Below, one piece after another: positions 55,195 to 64,000 of a stretch of 64,000 nucleotides of DNA (position 1 is the first letter of the stretch; every line of letters starts with the position of its first letter). A program made the translations under genes and the position numbers. The DNA comes from Nonlabens sp. MB-3u-79. Lineage in GTDB: Bacteria > Bacteroidota > Bacteroidia > Flavobacteriales > Flavobacteriaceae. Under the pieces are notes generated by a model, which had not been told where the DNA came from, did not search any database, and saw nothing but the letters and a program-made list of their open reading frames with translations. The DNA lies in contig NZ_CP025116.1 of NCBI RefSeq assembly GCF_002831625.1, positions 124,001 to 188,000 of the forward strand, read 5' to 3'.

Positions 55195-56886
55195 ATGCAA
55201 CTTTCTGAACAAGAAATCGTACGCCGTGAGAAACTCGGCAAGCTGCGTGAGATGGGAATAGACCCTTATCCAGCCGCACTTTATCCAGTAGACTCTACCT
55301 CTAAAAAGATAAAAGCAGATTTCAAAGAAGGTAAACAGGTAGTTATTGCTGGACGTTTGATGCGTAAGAAGATACAGGGAAAAGCTTCTTTTGGAGAAAT
55401 TCAAGATGCCGATGGACGTATTCAAGTTTATTTTAACCGCGACGAGATTTGTCCTGGAGAAGATAAATCCATGTACAATGATGTGTTTAAAAAGTTACTT
55501 GACCTTGGAGACTTTATAGGGATCAAAGGAGAGCTTTTTACAACTCAAGTAGGAGAGATTACAGTCAACATTAAGGAATATACCTTATTGAGTAAAGCCC
55601 TAAAACCTTTACCACTCCCTAAAACAAATGCCGAAGGAAAGAAGTATGACGAATTTAACGATCCTGAAATGCGCTACCGACAGCGCTATGCAGATCTTGT
55701 CGTAAACCCACATGTGAAGGAAGTGTTTATTAAAAGAACCAAGCTTTTTAATGCGATGCGTTCGTTTTTTAACGACCGTGAATATTTTGAAGTAGAAACG
55801 CCTATCCTACAACCTATTCCTGGTGGAGCTGCAGCAAGACCATTTATCACGCACCACAACTCGCTGGACATGCCGCTTTATATGCGTATTGCAAATGAGT
55901 TGTACTTAAAAAGATTGATCGTAGGTGGTTTTGACGGTGTCTATGAATTCAGTAAAAACTTCCGTAACGAAGGGATGGATCGCACGCACAATCCAGAATT
56001 TACAGCTATGGAAATATATGTAGCCTATAAAGACTACAACTGGATGATGGACTTTACAGAAGAGCTTTTGGAGCATTGTGCGGTGAGTGTGAATGGAGCA
56101 ACTACCAGCCAATTTGGAGAACACACAATTGAATGGAAAGCACCTTACCCGAGAGTAACCATGCGCCAGTCGATTATTGATTTCACAGGTTTTGATATTG
56201 ATGGGAAAAATGAGGAAGAGTTGTTCGCTTTCGCGAAAGCGGAAGGAATAGAAGTCAACGCTACCATGGGGAAAGGAAAGTTAATCGATGAGATCTTTGG
56301 AGAGAAATGTGAAGGCAACTACATACAGCCTACTTTTATCACAGATTATCCTAAAGAAATGTCTCCCTTATGTAAGCAACACCGAGATAATCCAGAATTA
56401 ACCGAGCGTTTTGAATTAATGGTTTGTGGTAAGGAAATCGCAAATGCTTATTCAGAGCTAAACGATCCTATAGAACAAAGAGAGCGTTTTGAAACCCAAC
56501 TTGCCCTTGCCGATCGTGGTGATGACGAGGCGATGTTTATCGATCAAGACTTCTTAAGAGCACTGGAATACGGTATGCCTCCTACTTCTGGATTGGGAAT
56601 AGGAATGGATAGATTGATCATGTATTTAACTAATAATCCATCGATTCAAGAAGTGCTGTTCTTCCCACAGATGAAGCCAGAAAACACTATTTCAATAGAG
56701 CTTAATGAAGAGGAACAATTGGTTTTTGATTTGCTTTCTAAGTCAGGAAAAATCGAATTGAACGCATTAAAAGATCAAACTGGATTAAGTAATAAGAAAT
56801 GGGATAAATCTATCAAAGGACTGACCGGCAAAAAAGCAGCTAAAGTTTCTAAAACAGATGAAGGGCTTTTTGTGGAGGTTGCTTAA
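55195..56886 (+). CDS. lysS: Lysyl-tRNA synthetase, class II
   Basis: The 563-residue LysRS has an OB-fold anticodon domain (about 50-160), then the class II core: FEVETPILQPIPGGAAARPF (motif 1 region), NFRNEGMDRTHNPEFTAMEI near residue 257 (motif 2) and GLGIGMDRLIMYLTNN near 472 (motif 3). About 65 residues follow the core (SIELNEEEQLVFDLLSKSGK, KWDKSIKGLTGKKAAKVSK), probably a winged-helix-like addition not found in most bacterial LysRS. A palindromic repeat encodes LFAFAKAEG near residue 345. It has its own promoter and a strong terminator. Confidence 0.96.
   Translation: MQLSEQEIVRREKLGKLREMGIDPYPAALYPVDSTSKKIKADFKEGKQVVIAGRLMRKKIQGKASFGEIQDADGRIQVYFNRDEICPGEDKSMYNDVFKKLLDLGDFIGIKGELFTTQVGEITVNIKEYTLLSKALKPLPLPKTNAEGKKYDEFNDPEMRYRQRYADLVVNPHVKEVFIKRTKLFNAMRSFFNDREYFEVETPILQPIPGGAAARPFITHHNSLDMPLYMRIANELYLKRLIVGGFDGVYEFSKNFRNEGMDRTHNPEFTAMEIYVAYKDYNWMMDFTEELLEHCAVSVNGATTSQFGEHTIEWKAPYPRVTMRQSIIDFTGFDIDGKNEEELFAFAKAEGIEVNATMGKGKLIDEIFGEKCEGNYIQPTFITDYPKEMSPLCKQHRDNPELTERFELMVCGKEIANAYSELNDPIEQRERFETQLALADRGDDEAMFIDQDFLRALEYGMPPTSGLGIGMDRLIMYLTNNPSIQEVLFFPQMKPENTISIELNEEEQLVFDLLSKSGKIELNALKDQTGLSNKKWDKSIKGLTGKKAAKVSKTDEGLFVEVA
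56226..56241. repeat. Chromosomal palindrome copy 12
   Basis: CGCTTTCGCGAAAGCG inside lysS, read as AFAKA. Confidence 0.95.
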
Positions 56887-56904
56887 TCCCCACTACAACA
56901 GTTA

Positions 56905-56942
56905 AAAACCTGCTTATCATCACTGATAAGCAGGTTTTTTTT
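56905..56942 (+). terminator. lysS terminator
   Basis: ACCTGCTTATCA, loop TCAC and the reverse complement form a 12-bp stem followed by eight Ts, 19 nt after the lysS stop. Confidence 0.9.
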
Positions 56943-57004
56943 GCCCTAAATGAAACCATAACTAAAATGTCAGGTCATAGAATGGTAACATAAAATACAA
57001 ACAC

Positions 57005-57412
57005 ATGAAAAAGATTTTGTTTTTAATGAGCCTCCTAGCGGTAGGAATTTCGCAGGCACAAGACGCTAAAAGAGATCGCAATCCAGAACAAGTAGCCTCT
57101 ATTCAGTCTAAAAAAATGACCTTAGCTTTAGATCTCGATGCTAAGCAACAAGCAAGAGTTGAACAACTGTTATTAGTCAACGCAAAAGAACGCCAGACTC
57201 ATAAAATGAACAAGAAAGATAGAGCGCAACTTAACGATCTTGAAAAGCTTACAAGAATGGAAACCATGCTCGACAAGAGGATCTCCGTGAAGCGTGAAAT
57301 GAAAAGCATTTTAAATGCAGATCAATATAAGAGTTGGGAGAAAATGATGGCTAAAAGAGCAAAAATTAAAGGCGGGAAAAACAGAAGAGGTGAAAGAAGA
57401 AATCCTAGGTAG
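57005..57412 (+). CDS. Spy/CpxP-like periplasmic helical protein
   Basis: The 135-residue protein has a signal peptide (MKKILFLMSLLAVGISQA) and is rich in Lys, Arg and Met. MTLALDLDAKQQARVEQLLL and LNADQYKSWEKMMAKR resemble the LTxxQ repeats of Spy/CpxP-like proteins. It could be a periplasmic chaperone or metal-binding protein. The basic tail (KIKGGKNRRGERRNPR) is unusual. It is followed 245 nt later by a second protein of similar design, perhaps a duplicate. Confidence 0.72.
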   Translation: MKKILFLMSLLAVGISQAQDAKRDRNPEQVASIQSKKMTLALDLDAKQQARVEQLLLVNAKERQTHKMNKKDRAQLNDLEKLTRMETMLDKRISVKREMKSILNADQYKSWEKMMAKRAKIKGGKNRRGERRNPR

Positions 57413-57657
57413 CCTGATTACTTATAACAAACACCCATTAACGTATAGCTATTAAATTAATACATGCTGGTTTCTTAATTGAAGCCAGCATTTTATTTAG
57501 AATCCCTTTTGCCCCTTTCATGGAATCTGATCATTACAACGCTACGATTTCATAAAATCTATCATATCTTGAATAATTTGAGGGGGAAAGAAAAGTCAAA
57601 ATGAGCTCTCGGTATCCAATTAAATCCTTACTTTTAAAAATTATAACAAATAAGATC

Positions 57658-58029
57658 ATGAAGAAATTACTTTTTATAGTTGCGATCCTTGCAGGATCTT
57701 TATCTTTTGCTCAACAGGAAATAAGCAATTCACAACAAGAATTGAGTAAAAATACGAGTGCAAGAGTTCAAGCATTTAATGAAAAAATAGATACTAAAGT
57801 GGCTGCGATTGTTGAGATCACAAAGCTGGACAAAAAGAAACACTCAGAACTTAAAGAAATAGTTGCTACTAAAGAAATGCTATTGATACGTCTCGATCGT
57901 GAAGGAAACGAAGCCCAAGATTATCAAGGACGACGTAACGATATCATGAATAACTACCAAGAGCTGATGAAAAAATTATTAGGGGAATCAAAATTCAACT
58001 TACTTCAAAGCAGTATAAGTCCTAAATAA
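57658..58029 (+). CDS. Small secreted helical protein, Spy-like
   Basis: The protein of about 123 residues starts MKKLLFIVAILAGSLSFAQQ; an upstream ATG at 57601 would add 19 residues before the signal peptide and is less likely. The rest is helical and charged (VAAIVEITKLDKKKHSELKE, LLGESKFNLLQSSIS), like the preceding gene's product. The function is unknown; a periplasmic stress or folding role is possible. A strong terminator follows 20 nt after the stop. Confidence 0.68.
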   Translation: MKKLLFIVAILAGSLSFAQQEISNSQQELSKNTSARVQAFNEKIDTKVAAIVEITKLDKKKHSELKEIVATKEMLLIRLDREGNEAQDYQGRRNDIMNNYQELMKKLLGESKFNLLQSSISPK

Positions 58030-58047
58030 AAAGGGGGCTCCTAAATA

Positions 58048-58083
58048 AAAAAACCGTTCTTGAATAAAGAACGGTTTTTTTTA
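58048..58083 (+). terminator. Terminator after the Spy-like gene
   Basis: AAACCGTTCTT and its reverse complement make an 11-bp stem with a five-base loop, then a run of Ts. Confidence 0.88.
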
Positions 58084-58175
58084 TGTTTTCATTTCAGCTG
58101 TCTTAAAAGGAGTGAGTTTCCCGGTTAGTTCGCTACAGCAATTTTGCAATGCTTATAGCGCACACCATTATAGGA

Positions 58176-59468
58176 TTACCACTTTGCTACCACTTCCCTA
58201 CTGGCCTCAATAGTTTTATCGAGATCTTCATAACTCAAGGCATCATTTAAGAAATAGGATTCAAAAGCACTAGGTGGTAAATAAATACCTCGCTCTAGCA
58301 AGCCGTGAAAGAACTTCTTAAACCAGTCGTTATTACCAGTTGCTGCACTAGCAAAATCAACTACTTCTTGATCTGTGAAATGTACCGACATCATCGATCC
58401 ATAACGATTGATCTGGTAATCAATTCCTTTTTCAGAAAGTACGCTGTCTATTCCTTTATGGAGGTACTCGGTTTTAGCAGCTAAGCTATCAAAAACTTCA
58501 GGATGATTTTTCAAATGAGACAACATCGCTAGACCAGCACTCATCGCCAGCGGATTCCCGCTTAAGGTTCCTGCTTGATACACTGGTCCTAATGGAGCCA
58601 GGTGGTTCATTATTTCTTGACGAGCAGCAAACGCCCCTACAGGCAGTCCGCCGCCTATCACCTTACCATACGTAACTATATCTGCTTTTACACCAGTAGT
58701 TTCTTGTGCACCCCCTTGAGCCAGTCTAAAACCAGTCATTACTTCATCAAAAATAAATAAAGCGCCGTTTTCATCGCACAACGATCTGATGCCTTCTAAG
58801 AAACCTTCTTGGGGTGGGATACACCCCATGTTTCCAGCAATAGGTTCTATAATTACACAGGCAATCTCCCCTTTGTTTTTCTTAAATATATCAGCTACCT
58901 GATCTAAGTTATTATAGGGTGCCAGTAAGGTGTCTTTTGCAGTACCTGGAGTCACGCCAGGACTATTAGGACTACCAAAAGTCACTGCACCACTACCCGC
59001 TTGAATCAAAAAGGAATCACTATGACCGTGGTAACATCCAGCAAATTTTATGATCTTGTCTCGCCCGGTATAACCTCTAGCAAGTCTTACGGCACTCATG
59101 CAAGCCTCTGTACCAGAATTCACCATTCTGATTTGATCCACGTTAGGAACCATAGAAAGGGCGAGTTTTGCAATTTCTGTTTCAATAGCGGTAGGCATTC
59201 CATAAGAAGTACCTTTTTTTGTTGCGTTGATCACGGCCTCTACAACAGGCTCAAAAGCATGACCTAAAATCATAGGCCCCCATGAGGCGATGTAATCTAT
59301 AATTTGATGACCGTCTTCTGTTTGTAAATACGCACCTTTTGCGCTTTCTACAAAAACAGGGTCACCCCCTACGGCATTAAAAGCTCTTACTGGAGAGTTC
59401 ACCCCTCCAGGGATATATATTTTTGCTTCTTGAAAAAGCGCACTACTTCTTTGGTAAATAAATGACAT
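58176..59468 (-). CDS. hemL: Glutamate-1-semialdehyde 2,1-aminomutase
   Basis: The 430-residue PLP enzyme makes 5-aminolevulinate for haem. [20 protein letters not shown] near residue 20 is the family start, [17 protein letters not shown] binds the cofactor phosphate, [19 protein letters not shown] near residue 240 holds the PLP nitrogen, and [20 protein letters not shown] near 260 contains the Schiff-base Lys. It follows the LysM glucosaminidase gene by 13 nt, so it is the last gene of a minus-strand operon. Confidence 0.96.
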   Translation of the reverse strand: MSFIYQRSSALFQEAKIYIPGGVNSPVRAFNAVGGDPVFVESAKGAYLQTEDGHQIIDYIASWGPMILGHAFEPVVEAVINATKKGTSYGMPTAIETEIAKLALSMVPNVDQIRMVNSGTEACMSAVRLARGYTGRDKIIKFAGCYHGHSDSFLIQAGSGAVTFGSPNSPGVTPGTAKDTLLAPYNNLDQVADIFKKNKGEIACVIIEPIAGNMGCIPPQEGFLEGIRSLCDENGALFIFDEVMTGFRLAQGGAQETTGVKADIVTYGKVIGGGLPVGAFAARQEIMNHLAPLGPVYQAGTLSGNPLAMSAGLAMLSHLKNHPEVFDSLAAKTEYLHKGIDSVLSEKGIDYQINRYGSMMSVHFTDQEVVDFASAATGNNDWFKKFFHGLLERGIYLPPSAFESYFLNDALSYEDLDKTIEASREVVAKW

Positions 59469-59481
59469 GAAAATGGATTAA

Positions 59482-60321
59482 TTATTCAACAATAAGCACT
59501 TGGCCTATGTTTAACTCGTCTGATTTTAGTCTATTGAGCTTTTTAAGTTGTTCAATAGTGATGGCGTATTTTTTTGAAATCCTGTATAAGGTATCTCCCT
59601 TTTCGACAACGTATTCCTTATTATAACTAGTCGTATTTTTTTCTTTTACTTCCTCTATGACTCTAGGTCTCTCATCAACGGACTTACCCAAAGCGATATT
59701 ATCATATTGATACAACTCGTACCGTTCAATAAGACTGATCAATTTTTCAGGATACCTTTTATCAGTTGCATAACCAGCTTCTCTCAAGCCGTTTGCCCAA
59801 CCTTTGTAGTCGTCTTTTTCTAATTCAAAAAGTCCTGCATAACGGCTGCGGTCTTTTAGAAACAAAGAGTGATCTCTATAAGAATAACTCGCATCATTAT
59901 ACGTTCGAAAGCATTCCTGAGCTTCATCATCGTCATGATAGATACGTCCACCGATCCATCCCGTATGACACTTGATTCCAAAATGATTATTTGCTTCTAC
60001 AGCTAGTCTTCCACTACCAGAACCGCTTTCTAGAATTCCTTGTGCAAGAGTAATACTTGCCGGGATTTTATAAAGTTTCATTTCTTGAATAGCAACATCT
60101 TTAAAATCCTCCACATAGTTGGCAACCTTATCTGTACTGCGTGTTGATGTTGTTGTAATGGTAACCTTATCCTCTTCCTGTGAAACTACTGGTGCTTTAG
60201 GAGTCGTTGTGGTTCTTTTTGATTTTTGCTTGGTTGTTCTAACGTGCTTCTTAGAGCCGCAAGAGACCAAAAACATTCCAGCTAATAGCAAGGAACAAAG
60301 GAGTCTAAAATTGATTTTCAT
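59482..60321 (-). CDS. Glucosaminidase with C-terminal LysM domain (lipoprotein)
   Basis: The 279-residue protein has a lipoprotein signal (FLVSCGSKKH, Cys near residue 21), a Thr/Lys-rich linker, and a GH73-type muramidase/glucosaminidase domain (about 85-220; ITLAQGILESGSGSGRLAVE has the catalytic Glu). KWNHFG-like NNHFGIKCHTGWIGGRIYHD follows, then a LysM domain, EYVVEKGDTLYRISKKYAIT, at residues 236-279. It likely cuts peptidoglycan at the cell envelope. It overlaps the deaminase gene by 17 nt. Confidence 0.92.
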   Translation of the reverse strand: MKINFRLLCSLLLAGMFLVSCGSKKHVRTTKQKSKRTTTTPKAPVVSQEEDKVTITTTSTRSTDKVANYVEDFKDVAIQEMKLYKIPASITLAQGILESGSGSGRLAVEANNHFGIKCHTGWIGGRIYHDDDEAQECFRTYNDASYSYRDHSLFLKDRSRYAGLFELEKDDYKGWANGLREAGYATDKRYPEKLISLIERYELYQYDNIALGKSVDERPRVIEEVKEKNTTSYNKEYVVEKGDTLYRISKKYAITIEQLKKLNRLKSDELNIGQVLIVE

Positions 60322-61279
60322 AACTAAGCTTAAGGCGTCGTTTTTTTTCTAGCATTTTATTATATCCAACGATGGATTGCAGACCGCCAGTATGGACAGC
60401 TAAAATACGAGTTTTACCTTTGATAACGCCACTTTCAACCATTTGTTCTATGCCGTACATCATTTTTGCAGTATAAATAGGTTCTAATGGGATTCCATAA
60501 GGGTTTTCTATAGTTACGCTTTCGCGAAAGCGAGTATTCATATAATCAATTAACCGATCATCAGACTTTGCATAACCGCCAAAAGTCGTTTCATTCACCA
60601 CCTCAAAATCCCTTCTGAGGGTATATTGTTCTATCTCTTTTTTTATAAAATCTCCTTTTAAAGCAGAAAAAACAATAATTTTTTGATGTGGTGAAGCACT
60701 GTTGATAATTCCAGCAGCTGTACCGCCAGTCCCAGCAGCTACGCAAATCATATGGTAATAGGTGGTATCGTATTCTGTGAGAATTTCTTCCGTTCCTCGT
60801 ACCGCAAGACTGTTTGTTCCACCTTCTGGAATGTGGTAGTACGAGCCAAAAATAGCTTCCATCTGCAGCTGAAATGCTTTAGTGTCTTTCTCTCGGTAGG
60901 CTTCCCTTGAAACAAAATGAAGCTGCATACCATTTTCATGGGCGTTTTTTAAAGTGCTGTTATAAGCAAATGTCTTTTCCAGATCCTTAGCTAACTCTTC
61001 TCCACGTATCACCCCTATAGTATGTAAACCCAGAAGTTTTCCTGCTGCTGCAGTTGCTGCGATATGGTTAGAAAAAGCACCGCCATACGTCAGAATAGTT
61101 TGCCTACCTTGATTTTGAGCCTCAAGAAGATTGTATTTGAGTTTGCGCAACTTATTCCCTGAAACCTGTTTGTGGAGCAAGTCTTCTCTCTTTATGTCCA
61201 CCTCAATTTCTGAATCTGGAAAAGATTTGAACTTTTGATTAACAGAATCCTTTGGTGTAAAAAGCCTATTCATACACAT
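60305..61279 (-). CDS. PLP-dependent 1-aminocyclopropane-1-carboxylate deaminase/D-cysteine desulfhydrase family
   Basis: The 324-residue enzyme is a fold-type II PLP protein. REDLLHKQVSGNKLRKLKY near residue 30 gives the Schiff-base Lys, ILTYGGAFSNHIAATAAAGK near 60 binds the substrate carboxylate, and ICVAAGTGGTAAGIINSA near 180 holds the phosphate. The family splits ACC or D-cysteine, or acts on a related amino acid; the substrate here is not certain. Start is ATG at 61279 or 61273. The palindromic repeat encodes RFRESV near residue 250. Confidence 0.9.
   Translation of the reverse strand: MCMNRLFTPKDSVNQKFKSFPDSEIEVDIKREDLLHKQVSGNKLRKLKYNLLEAQNQGRQTILTYGGAFSNHIAATAAAGKLLGLHTIGVIRGEELAKDLEKTFAYNSTLKNAHENGMQLHFVSREAYREKDTKAFQLQMEAIFGSYYHIPEGGTNSLAVRGTEEILTEYDTTYYHMICVAAGTGGTAAGIINSASPHQKIIVFSALKGDFIKKEIEQYTLRRDFEVVNETTFGGYAKSDDRLIDYMNTRFRESVTIENPYGIPLEPIYTAKMMYGIEQMVESGVIKGKTRILAVHTGGLQSIVGYNKMLEKKRRLKLSYENQF
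60517..60532. repeat. Chromosomal palindrome copy 13
   Basis: CGCTTTCGCGAAAGCG inside the PLP deaminase gene, read as RFRES. Confidence 0.95.
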
Positions 61280-61610
61280 ACTTTTTACTGTAAAACTTCA
61301 AAAACGACCACAACTTTCGGTTATTTAGATCATTGAGATCTGCTTCATTGGCAAAAGCTTCTCTTTCAAGGACGATATCCCTATAAGCCTTATGGTGGTT
61401 TTTAACTTTTAAAAACTGAATCAAATAATCCATGGTGTACCTTATATAAAAAAGCAAACCTAAAAGCTTTTTCTGCTGTGCCGCATGAATATGTTCCTGA
61501 TTCATAACAACAAAGTCCTTTGCATATTCCTTTTGCTTTACTAACAAAAATGGCCACAACTTCCTGCCGTTATAATTGCTCGAGTATTTAATTTTTAAAG
61601 GAAACATCAT
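61266..61610 (-). CDS. Conserved small protein of unknown function with HExxH-like QEHIHAAQ segment
   Basis: The 114-residue protein has VVMNQEHIHAAQQKKLLGLL, then FYIRYTMDYLIQFLKVKNHH and AYRDIVLEREAFANEADLND. The E-H-x-x-H-x-x-Q and later E-R-E-A-x-x-N-E pattern is shared by small Bacteroidota proteins of unknown role and might bind a metal. It overlaps the start of the deaminase gene by 14 nt, so it is the first gene of the minus-strand hemL operon. Confidence 0.7.
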   Translation of the reverse strand: MMFPLKIKYSSNYNGRKLWPFLLVKQKEYAKDFVVMNQEHIHAAQQKKLLGLLFYIRYTMDYLIQFLKVKNHHKAYRDIVLEREAFANEADLNDLNNRKLWSFLKFYSKKYVYE

Positions 61611-61727
61611 TACAAAGTTATTGAATTAAGAAGCAGCTATAAACTTTAATACGGAATCATTTTTTTCCTTGCTAAAACAACTCTTTATCCATTCCTTTTT
61701 GTCTTTATACTGTCGTATTTTTATAAA

Positions 61728-61889
61728 ATGAAAAAAATTATTCCGGTCGAGGAAGGCGATTATTATACGACGCCACAAGGATACCGTTGTTTTACAGAGC
61801 AATACCACCTTAAAAGAGGTTATTGTTGTGAAAGCGGTTGTCGTCATTGCCCATACGGTTATGATAAGAAAACAAACAGCCAAAATTAA
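61728..61889 (+). CDS. DUF5522 small Cys-rich protein
   Basis: The 53-residue protein reads MKKIIPVEEGDYYTTPQGYR, CFTEQYHLKRGYCCESGC and RHCPYGYDKKTNSQN. The cysteine pattern CF-x-CC-x2-GCRHCPYG matches DUF5522, found in Bacteroidota before hutU. The CxxxCxxC-like end suggests a metal or iron-sulfur site. ATG at 61728 and TAA at 61887; hutU starts 7 nt later, so they are cotranscribed. Confidence 0.9.
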   Translation: MKKIIPVEEGDYYTTPQGYRCFTEQYHLKRGYCCESGCRHCPYGYDKKTNSQN

Positions 61890-61895
61890 GATTTC

Positions 61896-63899
61896 ATGAA
61901 TAACAACAGTTCTATAGCAGGCTTTCGCGAAAGCATACAAACAGGTATTCCTGAAACATTACCAGCAGCTTATCGATACGATCCTGATGTGAATCATGCT
62001 CCTAAACGTAAAAAGATTCTTACTCCTGATGAAGAAAAACTGGCTTTGCGCAATGCTTTAAGGTATTTTGATCCCAAACATCATGAGTTATTATTAGCAG
62101 AATTCAAAGAAGAACTAGATACTTACGGCCGTATTTACATGTATCGTTTTATGCCGGAGTATGAGATTAAAGCAAGAAATATAGCAGATTATCCAGCGCA
62201 GTCACAACAAGCCGCTGGAATCATGTTGATGATACAAAACAACCTCGATCATGCCGTTGCACAGCACCCGCACGAGTTGATCACCTATGGTGGTAATGGA
62301 GCTGTTTTCTCTAACTGGGCGCAGTACCTTCTTACCATGAAGTACCTCAGTGAGATGACTGACGAGCAAACCTTAGTCATGTACTCTGGACATCCTATGG
62401 GATTATTTCCTTCTCATAAAATGGCGCCACGTTGTGTAGTAACTAATGGAATGATGATTCCTAACTACTCAAAACCAGACGACTGGGAAAAGTTCAATGC
62501 GCTAGGGGTTACACAATACGGACAGATGACCGCAGGTTCTTTTATGTATATAGGACCACAAGGAATTGTTCATGGTACTACCATCACCGTTCTCAATGCC
62601 TTTAGAAAAATTAAAAAAGAACCTACAGGAAATATATTTGTTACTTCAGGATTAGGCGGCATGAGCGGGGCTCAACCCAAAGCTGGAAATATAGCTGGTT
62701 GTATTACTATTTGTGCAGAGGTAAATCCTAAAGCCGTTCATACCAGACATTCACAAGGATGGGTGGACGTAGTGGTACGCAATACGGCAGATTTAATCTC
62801 AAGAATAAGAGAGGCGCAAGAACATATGGAAACCGTATCCATTGCTTTTGAAGGAAACGTAATTCACGTTTGGGAAGCGCTTTATGATGCGCAAATTCAT
62901 ATCGCTATAGGCAGCGACCAGACCAGTTTACACAACCCTTGGGCTGGAGGTTACTATCCCGTAGACCTTTCTTTTGAGGAGTCTAACCATATGATGAGTA
63001 ATCAACCCGACCAATTTAAAATAGAAGTGCAAAAGTCGCTACGACGTCATGTTGATGCCATCAATAAACACACAGAAAAAGGAACCTATTTCTTTGACTA
63101 CGGGAATGCATTCTTGCTAGAGTCAAGCCGTGCTCATGCTGATATTGAAGGGGTAGGCAAAGAATTCCGTTATTCTTCTTATGTCCAAGACATCATGGGA
63201 CCCATGTGTTTTGATTATGGTTTTGGACCCTTTAGATGGGTTTGTGCCTCCAATGATCCAGAAGATCTTAAGAAAACAGATCAAATCGCGACTACGGTAC
63301 TAGAACAATTATCTAAAGAAGCGCCAAAACGTACCCAGCAACAAATGCAGGATAACATTAAATGGATCAAAGGAGCGCAAGAAAACAAATTAGTAGTAGG
63401 CTCACAAGCACGTATTCTTTATGCAGATACCACGGGGAGGATTGAAATTGCCCGAGCGTTTAACAAAGCTATTGCTGACGGAAAAATAGGACCTGTTGTT
63501 TTGGGACGTGACCATCACGATGTTTCTGGAACGGACTCACCTTATCGAGAAACCTCTAATATCTATGACGGCTCTCGTTTTACTGCAGACATGGCGATTC
63601 AGAATGTCATAGGGGACAGTTTTAGAGGTGCTACTTGGGTTTCTATTCATAATGGCGGCGGCGTAGGCTGGGGTGAAGTGATCAATGGTGGTTTTGGAAT
63701 GGTAATTGATGGGAGTAAAGAGTCAGAAAATAAATTGGAATCCATGCTGTTTTGGGATGTGAATAATGGTATCGCTCGGAGAAACTGGGCACGAAATGAA
63801 AATGCTGTTTTTACTATAAAAAAAGCTATGGAAACAAATCCAAATTTAAAAGTCACGATTCCTAATTTGGTCAGTGATGATTTGATAAACAAGGTCTAA
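61896..63899 (+). CDS. hutU: Urocanate hydratase
   Basis: The 667-residue HutU is the long Bacteroidota form (usual length near 555 elsewhere). YGGNGAVFSNWAQYLLTMKY near residue 128, MYSGHPMGLFPSH near 162, GLGGMSGAQPKAGNIAGC near 252 (NAD-binding) and VGRDHHDVSGTDSPYRETSN-like VLGRDHHDVSGTDSPYRETS near 545 are the hallmark blocks. It makes imidazolone propionate from urocanate in histidine breakdown. The palindromic repeat encodes FRES at residues 10-13, in the variable N-terminus. The rest of the hut pathway is outside the window. Confidence 0.96.
   Translation: MNNNSSIAGFRESIQTGIPETLPAAYRYDPDVNHAPKRKKILTPDEEKLALRNALRYFDPKHHELLLAEFKEELDTYGRIYMYRFMPEYEIKARNIADYPAQSQQAAGIMLMIQNNLDHAVAQHPHELITYGGNGAVFSNWAQYLLTMKYLSEMTDEQTLVMYSGHPMGLFPSHKMAPRCVVTNGMMIPNYSKPDDWEKFNALGVTQYGQMTAGSFMYIGPQGIVHGTTITVLNAFRKIKKEPTGNIFVTSGLGGMSGAQPKAGNIAGCITICAEVNPKAVHTRHSQGWVDVVVRNTADLISRIREAQEHMETVSIAFEGNVIHVWEALYDAQIHIAIGSDQTSLHNPWAGGYYPVDLSFEESNHMMSNQPDQFKIEVQKSLRRHVDAINKHTEKGTYFFDYGNAFLLESSRAHADIEGVGKEFRYSSYVQDIMGPMCFDYGFGPFRWVCASNDPEDLKKTDQIATTVLEQLSKEAPKRTQQQMQDNIKWIKGAQENKLVVGSQARILYADTTGRIEIARAFNKAIADGKIGPVVLGRDHHDVSGTDSPYRETSNIYDGSRFTADMAIQNVIGDSFRGATWVSIHNGGGVGWGEVINGGFGMVIDGSKESENKLESMLFWDVNNGIARRNWARNENAVFTIKKAMETNPNLKVTIPNLVSDDLINKV
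61921..61934. repeat. Chromosomal palindrome copy 14
   Basis: GCTTTCGCGAAAGC near the start of hutU, read as FRES. Confidence 0.95.
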
Positions 63900-64000
63900 C
63901 CTGTTGGTGTTAACAGTCTAACTATTTATTAGTTCAACACTTTGAAGAACTCAGTACTAGAAAACTTAGTTCAAGAAGCTCCATACAAACTCCAGCATAA

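Noticed and set aside
61626..61940. 104-residue minus-strand open frame
   Set aside because: It lies antisense to the DUF5522 gene and the start of hutU, both of which are well supported.

Overview
The window is chromosomal DNA of a Flavobacteriaceae member (Bacteroidota), probably a marine genus. The exact genus cannot be fixed from sequence alone. Supporting signs are: AT-rich DNA, genes without Shine-Dalgarno sequences, a textbook Bacteroidota promoter (TTTG-N19-TAnnTTTG) before lysS, the rpmB-rpmG-DUF4295-ftsY gene order, the long form of urocanate hydratase, and many SusC/FecA-type TonB receptors and 'SC' lipoproteins. No rRNA, tRNA, insertion sequence, prophage or CRISPR array was seen.

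Layout. 1-16.3 kb (all minus strand) is a surface-polysaccharide locus: five nucleotide-diphospho-sugar glycosyltransferases (one cut by the window edge), a GT-B-like enzyme, FkbM, zinc-finger and TylF-type methyltransferases, a sulfotransferase, a Wzt/Wzm ABC exporter, a pyruvyl transferase, and a Wzc/Wza tyrosine kinase and export pair. The part to about 10.3 kb is visibly more AT-rich than the rest, and the change falls inside wzt. 16.6-20.4 kb is a sulfate-activation operon (cysQ, DUF2061, cysC, cysD, cysN) that would supply PAPS to the sulfotransferase, so the cell probably makes a sulfated surface glycan. 20.7-35 kb holds housekeeping genes (ABC-F, rimO, amidase, ftsY, rpmB/rpmG/DUF4295, cinA, FAH hydrolase, guaB), interrupted by two repeat fields: a cassette-like array around a DUF559 nuclease gene (22.7-24.3 kb) and tandem copies of the tail of a DUF1684 gene (25.9-26.5 kb). 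35.4-44.4 kb carries a large lipoprotein, rnhB, a porin and a probable metal-uptake set with a TonB receptor. 44.5-51 kb is a light/DNA-repair island (FeS photolyase-like, CRY-DASH, DUF2256, flavin reductase, methyltransferase), with intergenic spaces packed with hairpin and hexamer repeats. 51-64 kb holds a FecA-like TonB receptor, lipB, a YqaE protein, lysS, two Spy-like periplasmic proteins, hemL, a LysM glucosaminidase, a PLP deaminase, a DUF5522 protein and hutU.

The most striking signals are non-coding. A perfect palindrome (core GCTTTCGCGAAAGC) occurs 14 times between 12.5 and 62 kb, 12 of them inside real genes and read in all three frames (AFAKA, FRES, LSRK), but never in the first 12.5 kb. 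The DUF559 gene sits where a 90-bp repeat block sits elsewhere in the same array, as if the two were interchangeable cassettes. Degenerate GAAYTY hexamer arrays begin right after the stop codons of several genes.
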